From positions 5,490,501 to 5,554,500 of the forward strand of contig OZ023269.1 in NCBI GenBank assembly GCA_964006375.1: DNA of 64,000 nt, given 5' to 3'. The notes under the pieces were generated by a model. It searched no databases and had not been told where the DNA came from. It was given only the letters and a program-made list of their open reading frames with translations. The stretch's first letter is position 1, and each line of letters starts with the position of its first letter. Positions 1 to 12,309 of the stretch are shown in pieces. This DNA is from Tillus elongatus (taxonomy: Eukaryota; Arthropoda; Insecta; Coleoptera; Cleridae). The position numbers and the translations under genes were made by a program.

Positions 1-378
1 CTGACCCTGTTTGTGGGTTCTAGGGGGCCTAGTTCGCGTTCATTTGAAGAAATTTTTTCTAAATTCAAAAGTCGGGATCTCCTCGTTAGTGATTTTGTTA
101 AAGAAAATTCCCTAAAACAAGCACTTGCCAAGCTACGAGAAGAGTCTACGACTGTATTAAATATGGAACGGTTTCACTAAGTTGGGGCATAAACAAACAA
201 CCAGATATGCTATTATAATTGAATTGAGTCTTAAAACTTTCATCTCCTCTTTATCATATTATTTTTCATACTTTTATACAAAAACTCGCTAAAAAATTCA
301 TCGCAATAACAACAATCAGATTAGATAACTGTAAAGTGAAATAAGACTTAAAAAAAATGATAAAAACCAAAGTCACTA

Positions 379-460
379 ACCAAGATTAGAACTTGTCACC
401 TGGTAGTCGATTATACGATGTAAAGTGACCATTGTACACCTAGACCACTGAGCTACGCAC
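379..460 (-). promoter_or_regulatory. tRNA-like Pol III promoter in repeat X
   Basis: On the minus strand the segment opens with GCGTAGCTCAGTGG, a good A-box, and ends with AAGTTCTAATCTTG, a weak B-box, about 55 bases apart. The homologous head in the other X unit is at 14433-14512 on the plus strand. This spacing is that of a tRNA or tRNA-derived SINE head. The B-box is degenerate, so present activity is doubtful. Confidence 0.55.
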
Positions 461-974
461 TATATGCATTTACCAGCAGGAATTACCCATTGTTCAAGGT
501 TCTAAAATTGACATAAAACGATGTTGTTTTACAATGGATTTTTGCTTATATTTTAACGAAATCAAGAAAGATAACGACTTAGACACATATCTAGGAGCTT
601 GTTAGTCATTCCTTGTAGTATTTTTCACTCACATTCTGATCAATAAATTTTTACGTCTTTAACTTTCTTGAATCAGGTTTAATTAATTAAAAATTAATTT
701 ACCTCTAACTTTTTTCTTTCAAGATAGATATCTGAATTTTGGTACATAGGATACTCTTTATAACGGAAATCAGCGTATCAAATTTAGTTGCCCTCACTTT
801 GTTATTTCCAGAGACAATTTTTTTTCGCAAGAAAACATAAAATTTCCCGGAAAACCTGTGCCAATTTTCCTGACTAATGAACTTGTCCAACCCGCTTGCA
901 AAAGGAAAGTTCTGATAAATTCTATCAAAATCGGACTATTATTTTTTGAGTTATCGGTGTGATACATATTCATA

Positions 975-1102
<128 letters not shown>

Positions 1103-1565
1103 TATAAAAACTGAAACTGACCCCGGATATGGGTTCTAGAGGGCCTAGTTCGCGGTCATTTGAAGAAGTTTTTTTAAAATTCAAAAGTCGGGATCTCTTT
1201 TAAGTGAATTTGATTTTTTTTTAAGAAAATTCACTAAAAGAATCATTAAAATCGATATACCTAGAAAAAAGGTAACTCACAAAGAAAAACGTCCTGTCGA
1301 ATTGAGAACCTCTCCCTTTTTTTTTGAAGTCGGTTAATAAAAGTATTCGCGTGTAATATCTGGATACACTACACTGATAACTATATAGTTGCCATAAGGT
1401 TCGGTATTTCTTAGATAATCTTTAGTCATTGGGTATTTCATATCTTTGATTCCGATTGATAACTGTAAACCTAACATTGCGGATAACCAGATAATCATTT
1501 GAATGATTCTAGATGCACAAGTTCGATACTATAACAACGTTTCATTTATCAAGCAAGAATTATTT

Positions 1566-1830
1566 CTAAGAGAATTCACTAAAAAATAAATGCTGTTCGT
1601 TTGTAAGCGCATCACTTGAAAACGGCTGCACTGATTTGGCTAATATTAATTTGAAAATGCTCGTAATAGTCCGAAGAAGGTCCTTAGAGAAAGAAAAGTT
1701 GGAGAAGTTGTCCAGAAAATTGGAAAATTCGGGAAAAACGGAAAGTGATTTTTTCTCAGATTTATGTCTCTTCATTCGCAAATGCCGTTTGAAATTTGCA
1801 CAGGACAACGCCTCTCGGGCCAGCTAGTTT
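1566..1830 (+). mobile_element. Possible Helitron-like 3' end
   Basis: The segment ends with a short GC hairpin (GCC TCTC GGGC) followed by CAGCTAGT at 1821-1828, resembling the hairpin plus CTAG-T terminus of Helitrons. No Rep/helicase coding and no matched 5' TC terminus were found, so this is only a candidate fragment. A frame of about 63 codons inside it has no recognisable domain. Confidence 0.3.
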
Positions 1831-1854
1831 TTAATATATAGTGTCGTGTAGAAT

Positions 1855-1965
1855 GAAAAAAAATTGAAACTGATTCCTGATATAGTTTCTAGGGGTCCTA
1901 GATCGAGCTCATTTAAAAAAAAAATGTAAAAATTCAGAACTCGGGGGGGGGGGGGTCTCTATCAC
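1855..1965 (-). repeat. Block B fragment of repeat X
   Basis: A diverged block B (AGTTTCTAGGGGTCCTAG and following) without its (TA)n tract. It is interrupted by a run of about 12 guanines at 1945-1956. Confidence 0.55.
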
Positions 1966-3060
1966 AAATAGTTTTAAATAGCGCATTAGTTTTTGCATGG
2001 CTCGAGTACAAAAATACAGCTTTTATACTTATACCTATACTTTATACTTACTATACAGTAAGTCCATTTTGACTTGTGTTGTATATAGTGACATAATTTA
2101 AACAGTTTATTTAAAAAAATACTTGACACTGCATTATCCAAATATGACATACTTCCAATTTTGACAAACCATTTTAAATAAACTTTTTATACCATTTTTT
2201 CTTCCATCTTACATTTCCAATCACTGCCTTTATTTACTACTAATCTTTACACATCCATCATTACTTTCCCATCATTATTCTTCATTTACTTTCCATGTTT
2301 ATACCAAATTTATAAAATTTTATACAAAAACCGAACCGCTTAATTCTGACAATTGACAGGACTATATAAAAACTACGCTCATAAAACTAATATTTCTACG
2401 CAAAAAAGCTAATTTCCCTCTGTATGGTGTAGTAAATAGTCTACTTAGAACAGCTTGAATAATCCTATGATAACAATTAGTTAAAAAATGAAAAAAAAAA
2501 GGATTGTGAGAATGGTAAGGGACGAATAAAGACCAAGCTTTTCCAGTATTGATTTCAATTTAATGTTTCGTGAGCAATTTGCATAATCGAATTATATCTT
2601 GCTTATATCTACATCTATTTTACCTTCTACTTTTGTACATATTTATGTACGCCCATTTGCCCTAATAACTTATTATTAACCCGGTGGTTGTCACAAATAA
2701 TTTCTGTCAATTACCCGTCAGAAAATGTAGTAATCTAATTGAAGGCTGGGAATTCATAAAGATCTTGGTAATGATTACGTGTCTTTCTGTACGAAATCAA
2801 TTACAGAAAATTGCATTTATTATCTATTGCTTATATCGGTTATATTTAGTCAACCGAAAGCATCTGTTTCGGACATTGGGTAGGAAATATTAGACATTAT
2901 TGAAAAGCCACGCTGGTAATTAAGACATAAATTTGGCTTTAGTTTCAAATTACAAAACGCAGTAAACTATATAGGTAAATAAACAAAAAATAAATAAATT
3001 CTAGACGCGATTCCAAACTTGACTATCAATTATTTCTCACACTAGTGACCGCTAAAACCG
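1966..3060. other. AT-rich spacer, nothing recognised
   Basis: Low-complexity AT-rich DNA. A 69-codon frame at 2684-2893 has no motif I recognise and no clear start context. Confidence 0.5.
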
Positions 3061-3065
3061 TTCAG

Positions 3066-3301
<236 letters not shown>

Positions 3302-3500
3302 CGATTTGCGTCCAGAGAATTTGAGAGAGTTTCCAGGAGAATGGATTGGGCATAGAGGTGCTATTAAGTGGCCCCCTATATCACTGGATTTAACTCCTTT
3401 AGACTTCTTTCTATGGGGCCATTCAAAGAGCAGAATTTACACAACAGAACCGGAGCCTCTGGAAAAATTACAAGGACGCATTGTTGAAGAATGCCGTCTA
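3302..3500 (+). pseudogene. Mariner-like transposase C-terminal fragment
   Basis: Translates to a 66-residue stretch with the order [13 protein letters not shown] then [17 protein letters not shown]. The last string is the third catalytic Asp region of a Tc1/mariner-superfamily DDE transposase, with SPDL changed to SLDL. The N-terminal helix-turn-helix and the first two catalytic acids are missing because of the internal deletion. The frame is broken where the LINE tail begins at about 3502. The same family occurs on the minus strand at 50.2-51.2 and 52.8-53.8 kb. Confidence 0.75.
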
Positions 3501-3501
3501 A

Positions 3502-5138
3502 TAATAATAATAATAATAATATGTTTATTGTTCATTTCAACAAATACAGAATAATTCGAAAGTCGATTACATTACATAAAACTAATCTAGAAATAATTCT
3601 AATCTATTGTAAAAATCAAATTTAGGCCTTATTCTAATTTAAATCTAAATTTAATATCCTACAAAATGTTTTTAATGCGTGTACTGTAAACCCGTGCGGG
3701 TTTGTGTGTCCACATTATTTATTTATGTCGCGGTAATGGAAGTTCGATATTATTTAAGGCACGTTTATAAGAGAAAAAACTATATCTATATAAAAAATAA
3801 AGAAAAATGTTAGTTTTAATAATTATATAATATATAAGACGAGTTGAAGTGAATGAATGTAAAGAAGAGAAAAAATATATATACCAACACAAAAATAAAC
3901 ATTAAATAGTTTAACAATAAAATAGTGTTTCTTAAGCTTGTGAGAATTTTTTGCGTAATTGATCCTTGTTTGTCTCGTACCACTTTTTAAAAGAACCTAC
4001 GAAATTTTTAAAAGTACTTTGTGTGCAGTGTGCTGGAATCTCATTGTATATTAGTGGCCCCATGTATGAAATGTGCTGTTGTGAAAGATTCAAGGACCTA
4101 AAGGGAACTGTTACTTTGCTTGAGCTAATTGATCTTGTTGTAATAGAATGAGAGATAGGTGAATGATAAATGGGGAATTTTTTCATGAATTTAGCAACTG
4201 AGAGTATGAAGAGGTCTGACACTGTGAATATACCGCTATCCTGAAACACTTTTACACTAGGATATAATATTGTTCTATTCAGCATTGTCTTTATGATCCA
4301 TTTTTGTGTTATGTTCAGGCATCTCTGGTGTACCTCGTATGCGTTTCCCCAGGCTATGATAGCATAGCTAAGGATTGACTCAACAATACAAATATAGACG
4401 CACCTTAGCCACTTCCACGATAAAATATGCTTTAATTGCTTAAATTTATAAACTGTTTTTCTTAGTTTGTTGTTTATAAAATCTGTGTGAAAATTCCATT
4501 TCAACAGCTGACCAATAATGATACCTAAATATCGTGTGTTATCTGTACGTATTATTTTGTTAACGCAGGAGTAGTTATTTTTATTATAGCAGTCATAGTC
4601 ATGTATAGTAATACTGTTTATATCTGGTATTTGTGACAATCTAGGAGAAAATGTTATAAATGTTGTTTTCTTAAGATTTAAAGTCAACAGATTGGAGTCG
4701 AGCCATGACTTTACCGCCATAATACCCTCAGCTGCTGTTTCTTTTACAGTTTCCCAGTTAGATTTTTGAAAAAGTAACACCGTGTCATCCGCGTAGCATA
4801 CAATTTTTCCAGGAATGTTAACACTTAGCAAATCGTTTAGATATACAAGAAACAAAATAGGACCAAGAACAGTTCCCTGAGGCACCCCACATGTGATAAG
4901 GCCGTAGTTACTACACAAACCGTTAATTTTAACCCTCTGTCGACGGTTGGATATATAGGATTGGAGTAAACGCAGAGAGATTCCTCTTACCCCAAGATTT
5001 TCAAGTTTTTGTATTAAAATTTCGTGCGAAATGGTATCAAATGCCTTAGCAAGGTCCAGGAATATTCCAATGCACTTATTTCCATTATCTAAATTTTTAT
5101 AAATATATTCTGTTACTTCAGTAACTGTTCTTTCTTTC
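3502..5138 (-). mobile_element. 5'-truncated LINE with (ATT)n tail
   Basis: On the minus strand it runs from a truncated reverse transcriptase at about 5138 to a 3' UTR and an AATAAA-containing end followed by (ATT)7 at 3502-3521. It lies inside the mariner-like transposase codons: the host sequence reads CCGTCTAA on the left and TAACTCCAC on the right, a junction consistent with a short TAA duplication. A related (ATT)n-tailed end is at 57288-57650. Confidence 0.8.
3932..5138 (-). pseudogene. Non-LTR reverse transcriptase, 5'-truncated
   Basis: An open frame of about 400 codons without interruption, but with no upstream start or endonuclease. In order it shows DLAKAFDTISHEIL (RT block with the first catalytic Asp), GVPQGTVLGPILFLVYLNDL, YADDTVLLF (catalytic YADD box) and a thumb region around RYLGIIIGQLLKWN. 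It would copy its own RNA at a nicked target site. The layout fits the Jockey/CR1 group, but the clade is not resolved. The relic at 13085-13640 resembles it (YLGIIIDQHLRWD). The (ATT)n tail argues against canonical poly-A Jockey. It is dead through 5' truncation only; the remaining RT frame is intact. Confidence 0.85.
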
Positions 5139-5621
5139 TAACTCCACAAATGCTCCAGAATCTCACAGCTTATTTTGAACAAAATTTGTACTTTTGTATG
5201 GAAGCTGGTGGTCAACAATTTGAACACTTACTTAACTGAATAAACATTTTTGAACGTTTGGTGTTGTTTTTTAGTTTTTTTTTAACGAGAAATTGACTAA
5301 TCAGTGCATTTCTTATCACAATGAATGAAATACGTTCTTGCTACTCCAACTGTGAATAATTTTTAAACGAGTTGAGAAAACTTCCAAAAAAATTAGTGTG
5401 CTTAATTCAGAAAAGAAGTAGTTTTCAAATGATGTAACACTCGGCCCATGTTCCCTATTTAAAATATAAGGGTTGTTATGACCACCCTTAAGGGGTTGAT
5501 GTGACAAAGTTGAGTTTTATGTCAAAACATGTCCCCCTCAATATTAAAAGTGACGTGTTTCAGCGTTTCTTTATGAAAATTACTCTGCACGCAAATCGGT
5601 CTGTTTCGTTTTCAATGCGCC

Positions 5622-5626
<5 letters not shown>

Positions 5627-5700
<74 letters not shown>
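5627..5700. repeat. (TA)n microsatellite
   Basis: TA tract starting exactly at the right terminus of mariner-like element A0. Confidence 0.95.
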
Positions 5701-5705
<5 letters not shown>

Positions 5706-5931
5706 CAACAGTGTTTGTAATATTAGTGTGTATTTAATCAGACAGAGATCCTTACTAAACATCGGAAGAACTATAATTATATTTTATTTATTAGCCAAAA
5801 AGTAGCACACCTAATGCTAGTGATGGGAAAAACGGTTATTTTCTGTTAACAGTTAAGCCGTTAACGTTATTTAAAATAACGGCTTCAGTTATTTTAAACT
5901 GGATAGTCGATGGATAGTATCCTACATTCCC

Positions 5932-5967
5932 AAAGCTGTGAGCGAGAGCGAGCACACTAGTATAAAT
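5932..5967 (+). repeat. 36-bp direct repeat, copy 1
   Basis: Identical to 7139-7174; contains GTGAGCGAGAGCGAGCACAC and ends with TATAAAT. Weaker similarity extends a few bases to the left. Both copies lie inside the hAT-type element. Confidence 0.9.
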
Positions 5968-6647
5968 GCATTGTATTTTTACCCTGTTATTTTACGTAGT
6001 GTATAAATCTCAAATTTTGTCGATATGAAAAGGAAACAAAGGGTTAAGAAATTATAATAAGCGTGTCGTAAATCTTTTGCCACTCTGAAGTGAAACTTTT
6101 AGAAATCAGAAAGGAGTCTTATATTAGTATTTACTTAGATGTTTTAGGAATTATAAACTAGTCATTTCTAACAAATTTATTTTATGAGGGGTCTTTACGT
6201 AAATGTCAATGCCACAGCAAGAATCAATAAATATCATTATTTATCACGTCTTGGGACATTAGACGTTAAAACTTTTATTGCTACACAGGGAGTGATTCTA
6301 AGAACTCCATAACATAACGCAACTCATAAAATTTTGGTAAAGAAATTTGCCTTTATTCTGTACATATGGTTTGTTATTACATTATCCTTTTATTCTTTCT
6401 TAGAAAGATCTCTATCTCTAGTTACATTTTCGGTTCACTGGTCATTTTTATCAGTCCACTTTTAAAAACTGTGCAAACAACAGCCAACAGTATAAAAAAT
6501 TGAGTTTGAGTTTGAGTTTAAAAAAAAAATTGGAAGATATATAGTATTAATTGTTTATATTAATAATATATAAAACTTAATAAAAAGACACCCCTTATTT
6601 TTCTCCAAAGAATCACCCTGTAAAATTTTTCGCATAAATTTGGAAAC

Positions 6648-6651
<4 letters not shown>

Positions 6652-6710
<59 letters not shown>
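6652..6710. repeat. (TA)n microsatellite
   Basis: TA tract within the hAT-type element, preceded by GGAAACACCCTA, a mariner-terminus-like word. Confidence 0.95.
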
Positions 6711-6713
<3 letters not shown>

Positions 6714-7138
6714 TTTAATTTTTTATATTTAAATATTTATAGATATTAAAAAATGTTGTATCATTATATTTTTTTATCAGGTTGATAATTATTATCAGAC
6801 AAACGAAAATGACGTGTTAACTGTTTTCTTAGGTAATGTATACAAATTTAAATAAATAAGTACTTTAATTTCACGTGAAATAACCCTATTTTGCGTTGTC
6901 TATAGTGAAAGTAATAACACATTTTTACAGAAATTCATCTTTTCACCCAACATTTTTTATTATTAAATATTTGGCTTTACATACTAGTGAGAAACTCAAC
7001 TGTTTCAAAAATAACAGCTTCTCAGTTTAACAGAATAACTCTGTGTAGTAGTGTCCGTATGCCGTATCCCCATCAACAACCGGTTAAAGTTAAAATTAAA
7101 ATTAAATCGTTTTATTGTACCGAAGATCGTACGTCCCT

Positions 7139-7174
7139 AAAGCTGTGAGCGAGAGCGAGCACACTAGTATAAAT
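7139..7174 (+). repeat. 36-bp direct repeat, copy 2
   Basis: Second exact copy of 5932-5967, same strand, 1207 bp downstream. Confidence 0.9.
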
Positions 7175-7479
7175 AATAATGATATGAAGTACAGTCCGCT
7201 CTATACTGTATAATCATACATATTTAGCATTCCCAATCTCAAGGCTATTCATCCCGTTAAATGGTTAAATAACAGTTGCCGATGAAAACCGATGTTTATT
7301 CATCGAACCTAGTTGTAGTAGAACTGAAACAGACACGACTCCGAATTCTAGTTTAGTGTAAAAAGCGTTACCTTTTAAGCTGTTATTTTTATAAATCCAT
7401 AACTGGTGGTTACCGTTACGGCTCGGTAACCGTTTAAAAATAGCTGACAGTTAAATAACGACCCATCATTCCCTAATGC

Positions 7480-8308
7480 CCTTTTGAAAAGTAAAAATTT
7501 TCTGCTAGGCTTGACAACACTGTTTTATCGCCAAATCAAAAAAATACATCCTTAAATTCAAGTGGAGAGCGCTAACCTAAAAACTTTCTTATATGAAAGT
7601 ACGACAAATAAAATTCAAGGAAAAGACAATAACTTAAACTATTGAAATTGGTTAAATTGCATATCGTACAATTTTAGATAAAAAACGTGTAATAAAAGAA
7701 CCGTAAGATTGATTTGTTTACACAGTATCACACATAACGCAGTCTATTATGGCAATAACCATCCATAATAAATATTTAAACCCCTTTAAAAGGATCTGCT
7801 GATGATTGAGGTTCGTAAAATTTTATTTCTCAAAAATAAGCATGCTATGTTGTGACAAAATGTGTACTTTACCATCTTGAAATATCCAGGTTTTCATTCC
7901 TTCACCAGTTGGTGGATAAGAAGTGTTGGTAACTTGCAGAACACAAATACCATTAAGAGGTAATTAGTATTAAAAATTTTACTCTTCAAATAAAATCACT
8001 GTAAATACTTAATGAATCGTTTCTCTTCTACACAAGTGGTAGAGCGACATACTTCAGCTCTGACTCTCAACGCGCAATTGAAATTAATTTATTACACCCT
8101 ATTTGTAATAAGAGCAAATAGTCACAGTATTATCACTCTGTTTTTAATGAATACTTATCTGTGATTCTTTTCTGCACGAAAGAGATAAAAGTCAACGTGT
8201 AATTAGTCGAATTTTAAACTAACTGCAGCCAATAACATGCTGCCGGATAATATCGCTCTAAAATGTAGACAATTTACCATTCAATCATATTACATAGCCT
8301 TTCCGTAA
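7480..8308. other. Spacer, nothing recognised
   Basis: AT-rich sequence without a frame, repeat or motif that I can support. Confidence 0.5.
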
Positions 8309-8416
8309 GCGCCTCCGTGGACGTGTGGAGCGCCTCCGTGGCCGTGTGGGAAAGTCGATTCAAACTTTCCAATTAGGACTCGGGGGACGACGGTTTGAGA
8401 CTCACCGGCAGCGGAT
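8309..8416 (+). mobile_element. tRNA-derived SINE head (candidate)
   Basis: An A-box-like GTGGCCGTGTGGGAAAG at 8338-8354 and a B-box-like GGTTTGAGACTC at 8391-8402 suggest a tRNA-derived head. The first 21 bp (8309-8329) are directly duplicated at 8330-8350 with one difference. No tail or target duplication was found. Confidence 0.45.
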
Positions 8417-8704
8417 CATTTTTCAAATCACTGCTGTCGTTGAGATCGAGCTTAAGGTGGAGGGTAGGTTAGTTTAGATGAGCAAAAAGGGTCAGCATTG
8501 GCCTAATTGCCAGTAAGCATCTTACATTTACCTTTAGCCTTTCCGTTTGCAAAAAAAACTTACTCAACCTCTGTACGGTTTTTTTTTCAGCATCTATACT
8601 TATACAAAATCACGATGTTGGGTTTGCTCAAACTAAATATTAGAACTTTAAAAACTTGTGAAACTATATATGGCAATACCCAACTAGTCTACCACTATCG
8701 CAAA

Positions 8705-9045
8705 GTAGAGCCTCGGTGGTTGGGAGGTAAGAACGTGTGGCTCTGAGCCGAAGGGTACTGGGTTCGATCCCAGGGTTCTCCTTTCACTTTTTCAGTACAA
8801 ACTGTAACATTAATATCAACCGAGCTTCTGGTATTGTATTTGAGAAAGTTGAATGTCTGCACGTTCCTTTCTTCGGAGGGGGCGTAAATCCGTCCCTCCT
8901 GTGCCCATGCGATATTGGGCATGTTAAAAATCCCTACCCCCCCTACAGAAAGACAGGTGTTCGGCAAAATTTCCAGGATGGTGAGGAGAAACTGCTGGTG
9001 GGTGATTGGCTACAGTCGCGGCAATAGGCCGACGATAAAGAAACA
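8705..9045 (+). mobile_element. tRNA-derived SINE, family S1, copy 1
   Basis: The head has A-box GCCTCGGTGGTTGGGAGG and B-box GGGTTCGATCCC (8760-8771). A conserved middle follows, with GGAGGGGGCGTAAATCCG and GGGCATGTTAAAAATCCC, and the end is a GGCCGACGATAAAGAAACAA tail with a short CA-rich run. It matches 44912-45275 along its whole length. The middle resembles the conserved central domains of widespread animal SINE superfamilies, but I cannot name which. It encodes no protein and would need a partner LINE. Confidence 0.85.
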
Positions 9046-9481
9046 AAACACACACACCCACTATCACAAAGTAAGATATCTATTATTTAAATGTCATGTA
9101 AACTCCCCTTGTTGTCATTGTCCAGTTTGTAGTGTTACAAAGTCATCTTGAAAGACCCCTAGACGTGAAAATATGCGTCCTTGTCTCATCCTTACTTTGA
9201 GAAAATAATAATAGTAGTAGTAATGATGTAAATGTGAATTATGATATCTATACTGGTTGCACCGAATATATCAATCCATTATGTTGTACTATTTCCGTGG
9301 CCAAATGGGTTAGTTCTCGAGGCCAATCAGATAAAAGTAAAGAATTTTTTTTTTAGAATTGTACACTCTGGCTAGTGCCCTTGTAATGTGTTGTTAAGTT
9401 GTCTTTATAGGCCTCGAGGCATAGAGACATGTATTCCTGTATAATCCTAAATCATTTAATAAAAAACGAGGAATTTATATA

Positions 9482-9483
<2 letters not shown>

Positions 9484-9577
<94 letters not shown>

Positions 9578-9582
9578 GTATA
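9484..9582. repeat. (TA)n plus (TATG)n microsatellite
   Basis: TA tract grading into several TATG repeats at its right end. Confidence 0.95.
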
Positions 9583-9586
9583 TAAA

Positions 9587-10618
9587 GTGATTCATAAGTG
9601 GTGACCAAAAATTAAACCCCATGTTATTTGAACAATTTTAGAGAGGGTATGTCCTATAAAAATTTTCCTATAATGCTTCATTAAAAAGATACAGGGTGTT
9701 GCAGTTGAATTTCAAAAAATAAGATTTCCCAATTTTTTAAAAAGTAGCGCATATGGACTTATTTTCTAAAGTTGCAGTGTAGTTGCTCGCATGTTGGACC
9801 TACCAGAAACATGACTACCAAATTTACATTCTAGGTCTCAACCAAGATGGCTCGATGAGGGCCGAAGCGCGTAGGGTTGAAAACTAAACGTCTTATCTGG
9901 TAGACAAGGCTTTTAGTTATTCTTTTAATTTAATTGTCATAACTACTGTCAAAATTTCTAGTTATCCCGATCATCCAATTATTAGATATACAAAAGCGGC
10001 AACGACACATTTCTATAGGCAATTTTCCATCTATTCTGCATTTCCTACATACCCTATAAATATGTAACACGTATTCATTAACACCTTCTATACATGCTTT
10101 TTAGAGATCATAAAGATATGATTCTTTCATACGAGGTCTCTAAAAACAGACTGTATGTAAGGCATCAGTCTAACAAGCGTAAGCCTTAAGTCAACAGGCA
10201 ACAAATTTTCTCAATAAAATTTGCTTAAACATGATTTGATACACACCACCCTAAATGTAACTTGTTATTTCAGCGCTTTTAGTATTATTAAAATTTTCCT
10301 ACCAGCAATTCCATCGCTGTATCTTAGCGCAATAAAATTCAGTTTTATTTTCCTACCTGGCATCAAAATACACAGATATGCAGATAAGGCTGTTATTGTT
10401 ATTAGAGCAATAAATGTCGTGACTGCTAAAGTATATAGGTTACTTCAACTTGTATAGATGAATAATATAAAATATAAACCCTGATAAATTGCATTCTTAA
10501 TGATTTTGCTCTTAAATATATTACCTCACGTCAAGTAAAAGAGTTATTTGTTCTGACTGGTGCGATTAATTTTCTAATATATTTTAACATAGAAGAAATT
10601 ATATTTTATACGAGACCA
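9587..10618. other. Spacer with weak mobile-element words
   Basis: Contains ACAGGGTGTTGC near 9691, a mariner-terminus-like word, and a weak Penelope-type motif near 9849. No supported gene; a 78-codon frame at 10221-10457 shows no domain. Confidence 0.4.
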
Positions 10619-11690
10619 TATACGAGGGGGTACTCAACAGAAACAGAACTGATGTTGTGATGGGCAGAGTTTTTATAATACCGTGTTCTGCCATTTGGAG
10701 AGAATATAGTTATCATTCCCGAGACGGAAAGCCAAGCGTAGTCACTAAAGAAGGTTCCGTTCGGCTTGTGTAAATTTTTTGGGGATAGTTGTTTTGTGTG
10801 CTCGTTGTTTCCGCGATGCCTATTCCCGCAAATAGCGCGCGGAAGCGAAGTTTTGCTTGTTGTTCGGAAAAACTGATACAGGAACTCTTAAAATATTAAG
10901 AACAGCCTACTAGCACGATGCTAATGGTTCTCCTTAAGTAGTTGAGTGGTTTTCTCGTTTCAAAAGAGGTGAAATCTCAATTGTGGACAAACCTTGCTCT
11001 GCTCGTCCTTCCACGGCTGGAATCAATAAGAATGTTAACAAAATTTTCCAAATGATCCTAAAAGATTAAAGAAGGACCATTGACGAAGTTGTGGATCTGC
11101 CTGCAGTGACTTGAATTTCAGTACGGCGAATTCTAACGGAATATTTGGGGATGAAACGGGTGATTGCCTAATTAGCGCTTTGACTGCTGAACAAAAGCAA
11201 GGTCGCTTGTTATGATTTGAAAGAAGAGTTCCAAAGTAATCCAAATTTTTTATCGAGATGATCACAGGGGACAAATCATGTTGCTATGGTTACAACCCTT
11301 AAACGAAGCAAAAACTACTCCAGTGAAAAGCTCCAAATTCGCATCGCTTTAAAAAAACTCTTCAAGTGAAATCACACTCCCAAACATGTTGAATTGTTTT
11401 TTCGATGTGAGGTGAGTTATGCTTTTAGACTTTGTTAAACAGGGCCAGACAGTTAACCAGGCTTTCTCCTGAAAGCTCTGAAAAGACTGCGCAACAGTTT
11501 GCGGTAGAAGAGGCCTAATTTGTGGAAGTCGCGCGACTGGTTTCTCTACCACGATCAAGCTCCTCTTCATACAGCTCTCCATGCGCGCTAATTTTTGACC
11601 AAACGTGACATAATTGCTCTACCCCTTGTGAATTATCGCTCTGGATTTCGAAACCCATACCTTTACCATATTCATATAAGAACGTAAAAT
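10619..11690 (+). mobile_element. Degenerate mariner element (SETMAR-like family)
   Basis: A possible left terminus TACGAGGGGGTACTCAA at 10619 precedes a heavily mutated transposase frame. Recognisable pieces in order are a helix-turn-helix region (EWFSRFKRGEISIVDKP), then GQTVNQAF, then KRPNLWKSRDWFLYHDQAP with HTALHAR, the second catalytic Asp region of mariner. Many frameshifts and stops make it an old fossil. It is unrelated in sequence to the long-inverted-repeat family at 3.3, 49.9 and 52.4 kb. Confidence 0.7.
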
Positions 11691-11879
11691 TAAAGCAATT
11701 CTGACAATAACTGGAAGAGCATTATATATTCCTGGCGCAGTATAAATATAACCACGCTGGTCCACAGACTTAATCGCCTTGTTTGTCTAAAAGGTCGCTG
11801 CTGTATTTAGTCTAGTTGACGACGAATGTTCTATTCTAGAGACGAAATCATACTTTCTTACATACGTCAACATAGCCAA

Positions 11880-12075
11880 TTAAAAAAGTTGCATATTATT
11901 GTTAGCCTCAGTTTCAGCGTACAACGCTTCAAACGTGTTATTATCTAGTAGTTTCAGAAACCAACGTTGAATTATTTCCAATTTTTTTAAATGATGATTC
12001 GACGCCGCGCTCAATCCTGTATGTAAGAACTGGTTCAAACAATTTTTAATTAGAAGCGAATGTGATTTGCAGGGC
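11880..12075 (-). pseudogene. LINE reverse transcriptase C-terminal relic
   Basis: The minus strand reads HHLKKLEIIQRWFLKLL, then EALYAETE and a run ending QLF. This matches the layout of the thumb/C-terminal region in the LINE at 3932 (RCLNITQKWIIKTML and following). Together with 13085-13640 it would be one LINE relic, separated by the piggyBac relic between them. Similarity is modest. Confidence 0.5.
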
Positions 12076-12309
12076 CTGCTAGACAAACTGAAATTCACCA
12101 AAATGTAAACACACCATGTGACCGTGTGACGCATGCGTGCTTCACACCTTCTGACCTAACCTAAATTTAGTTTTTGTTGTGCACTTCTCATGTTTTTTTA
12201 GTGAGTTGGGTGCTTCTTGCTTTGCTCATAGTAAGTATTAGCGAGACAGAAGTTTATTTACGGAAAGTCTGACTTAAAAGGTTAGTGTAGTGAAATTTTC
12301 TAGAAACAA

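Larger units (their letters stand above)
5818..7471. mobile_element. Non-autonomous hAT-type element with 8-bp TSD
   Basis: The element starts TAGTGATGGG at 5818 and ends, on the reverse strand, GAATGATGGG at 7471. It is flanked by identical 8-bp copies CCTAATGC at 5810-5817 and 7472-7479. An 8-bp duplication with TAGTGATGGG-type short inverted repeats is the signature of hAT elements. No transposase frame is present over 1654 bp, so it would depend on a transposase supplied elsewhere. It contains a (TA)n tract and a 36-bp direct repeat. Confidence 0.8.

Noticed and set aside
1945..1956. G-quadruplex candidate
   Set aside because: A single G run without the other tracts needed nearby.
3306..3554. 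Intact small gene of 82 codons
   Set aside because: It is a transposase C-terminal fragment running into a LINE tail.
9829..9875. Another hammerhead-like motif (GATGGCTC...GGGCCGAAGCG)
   Set aside because: Stem pairing is imperfect, GAAAC is changed to GAAGC and the CTGATGA core is absent.
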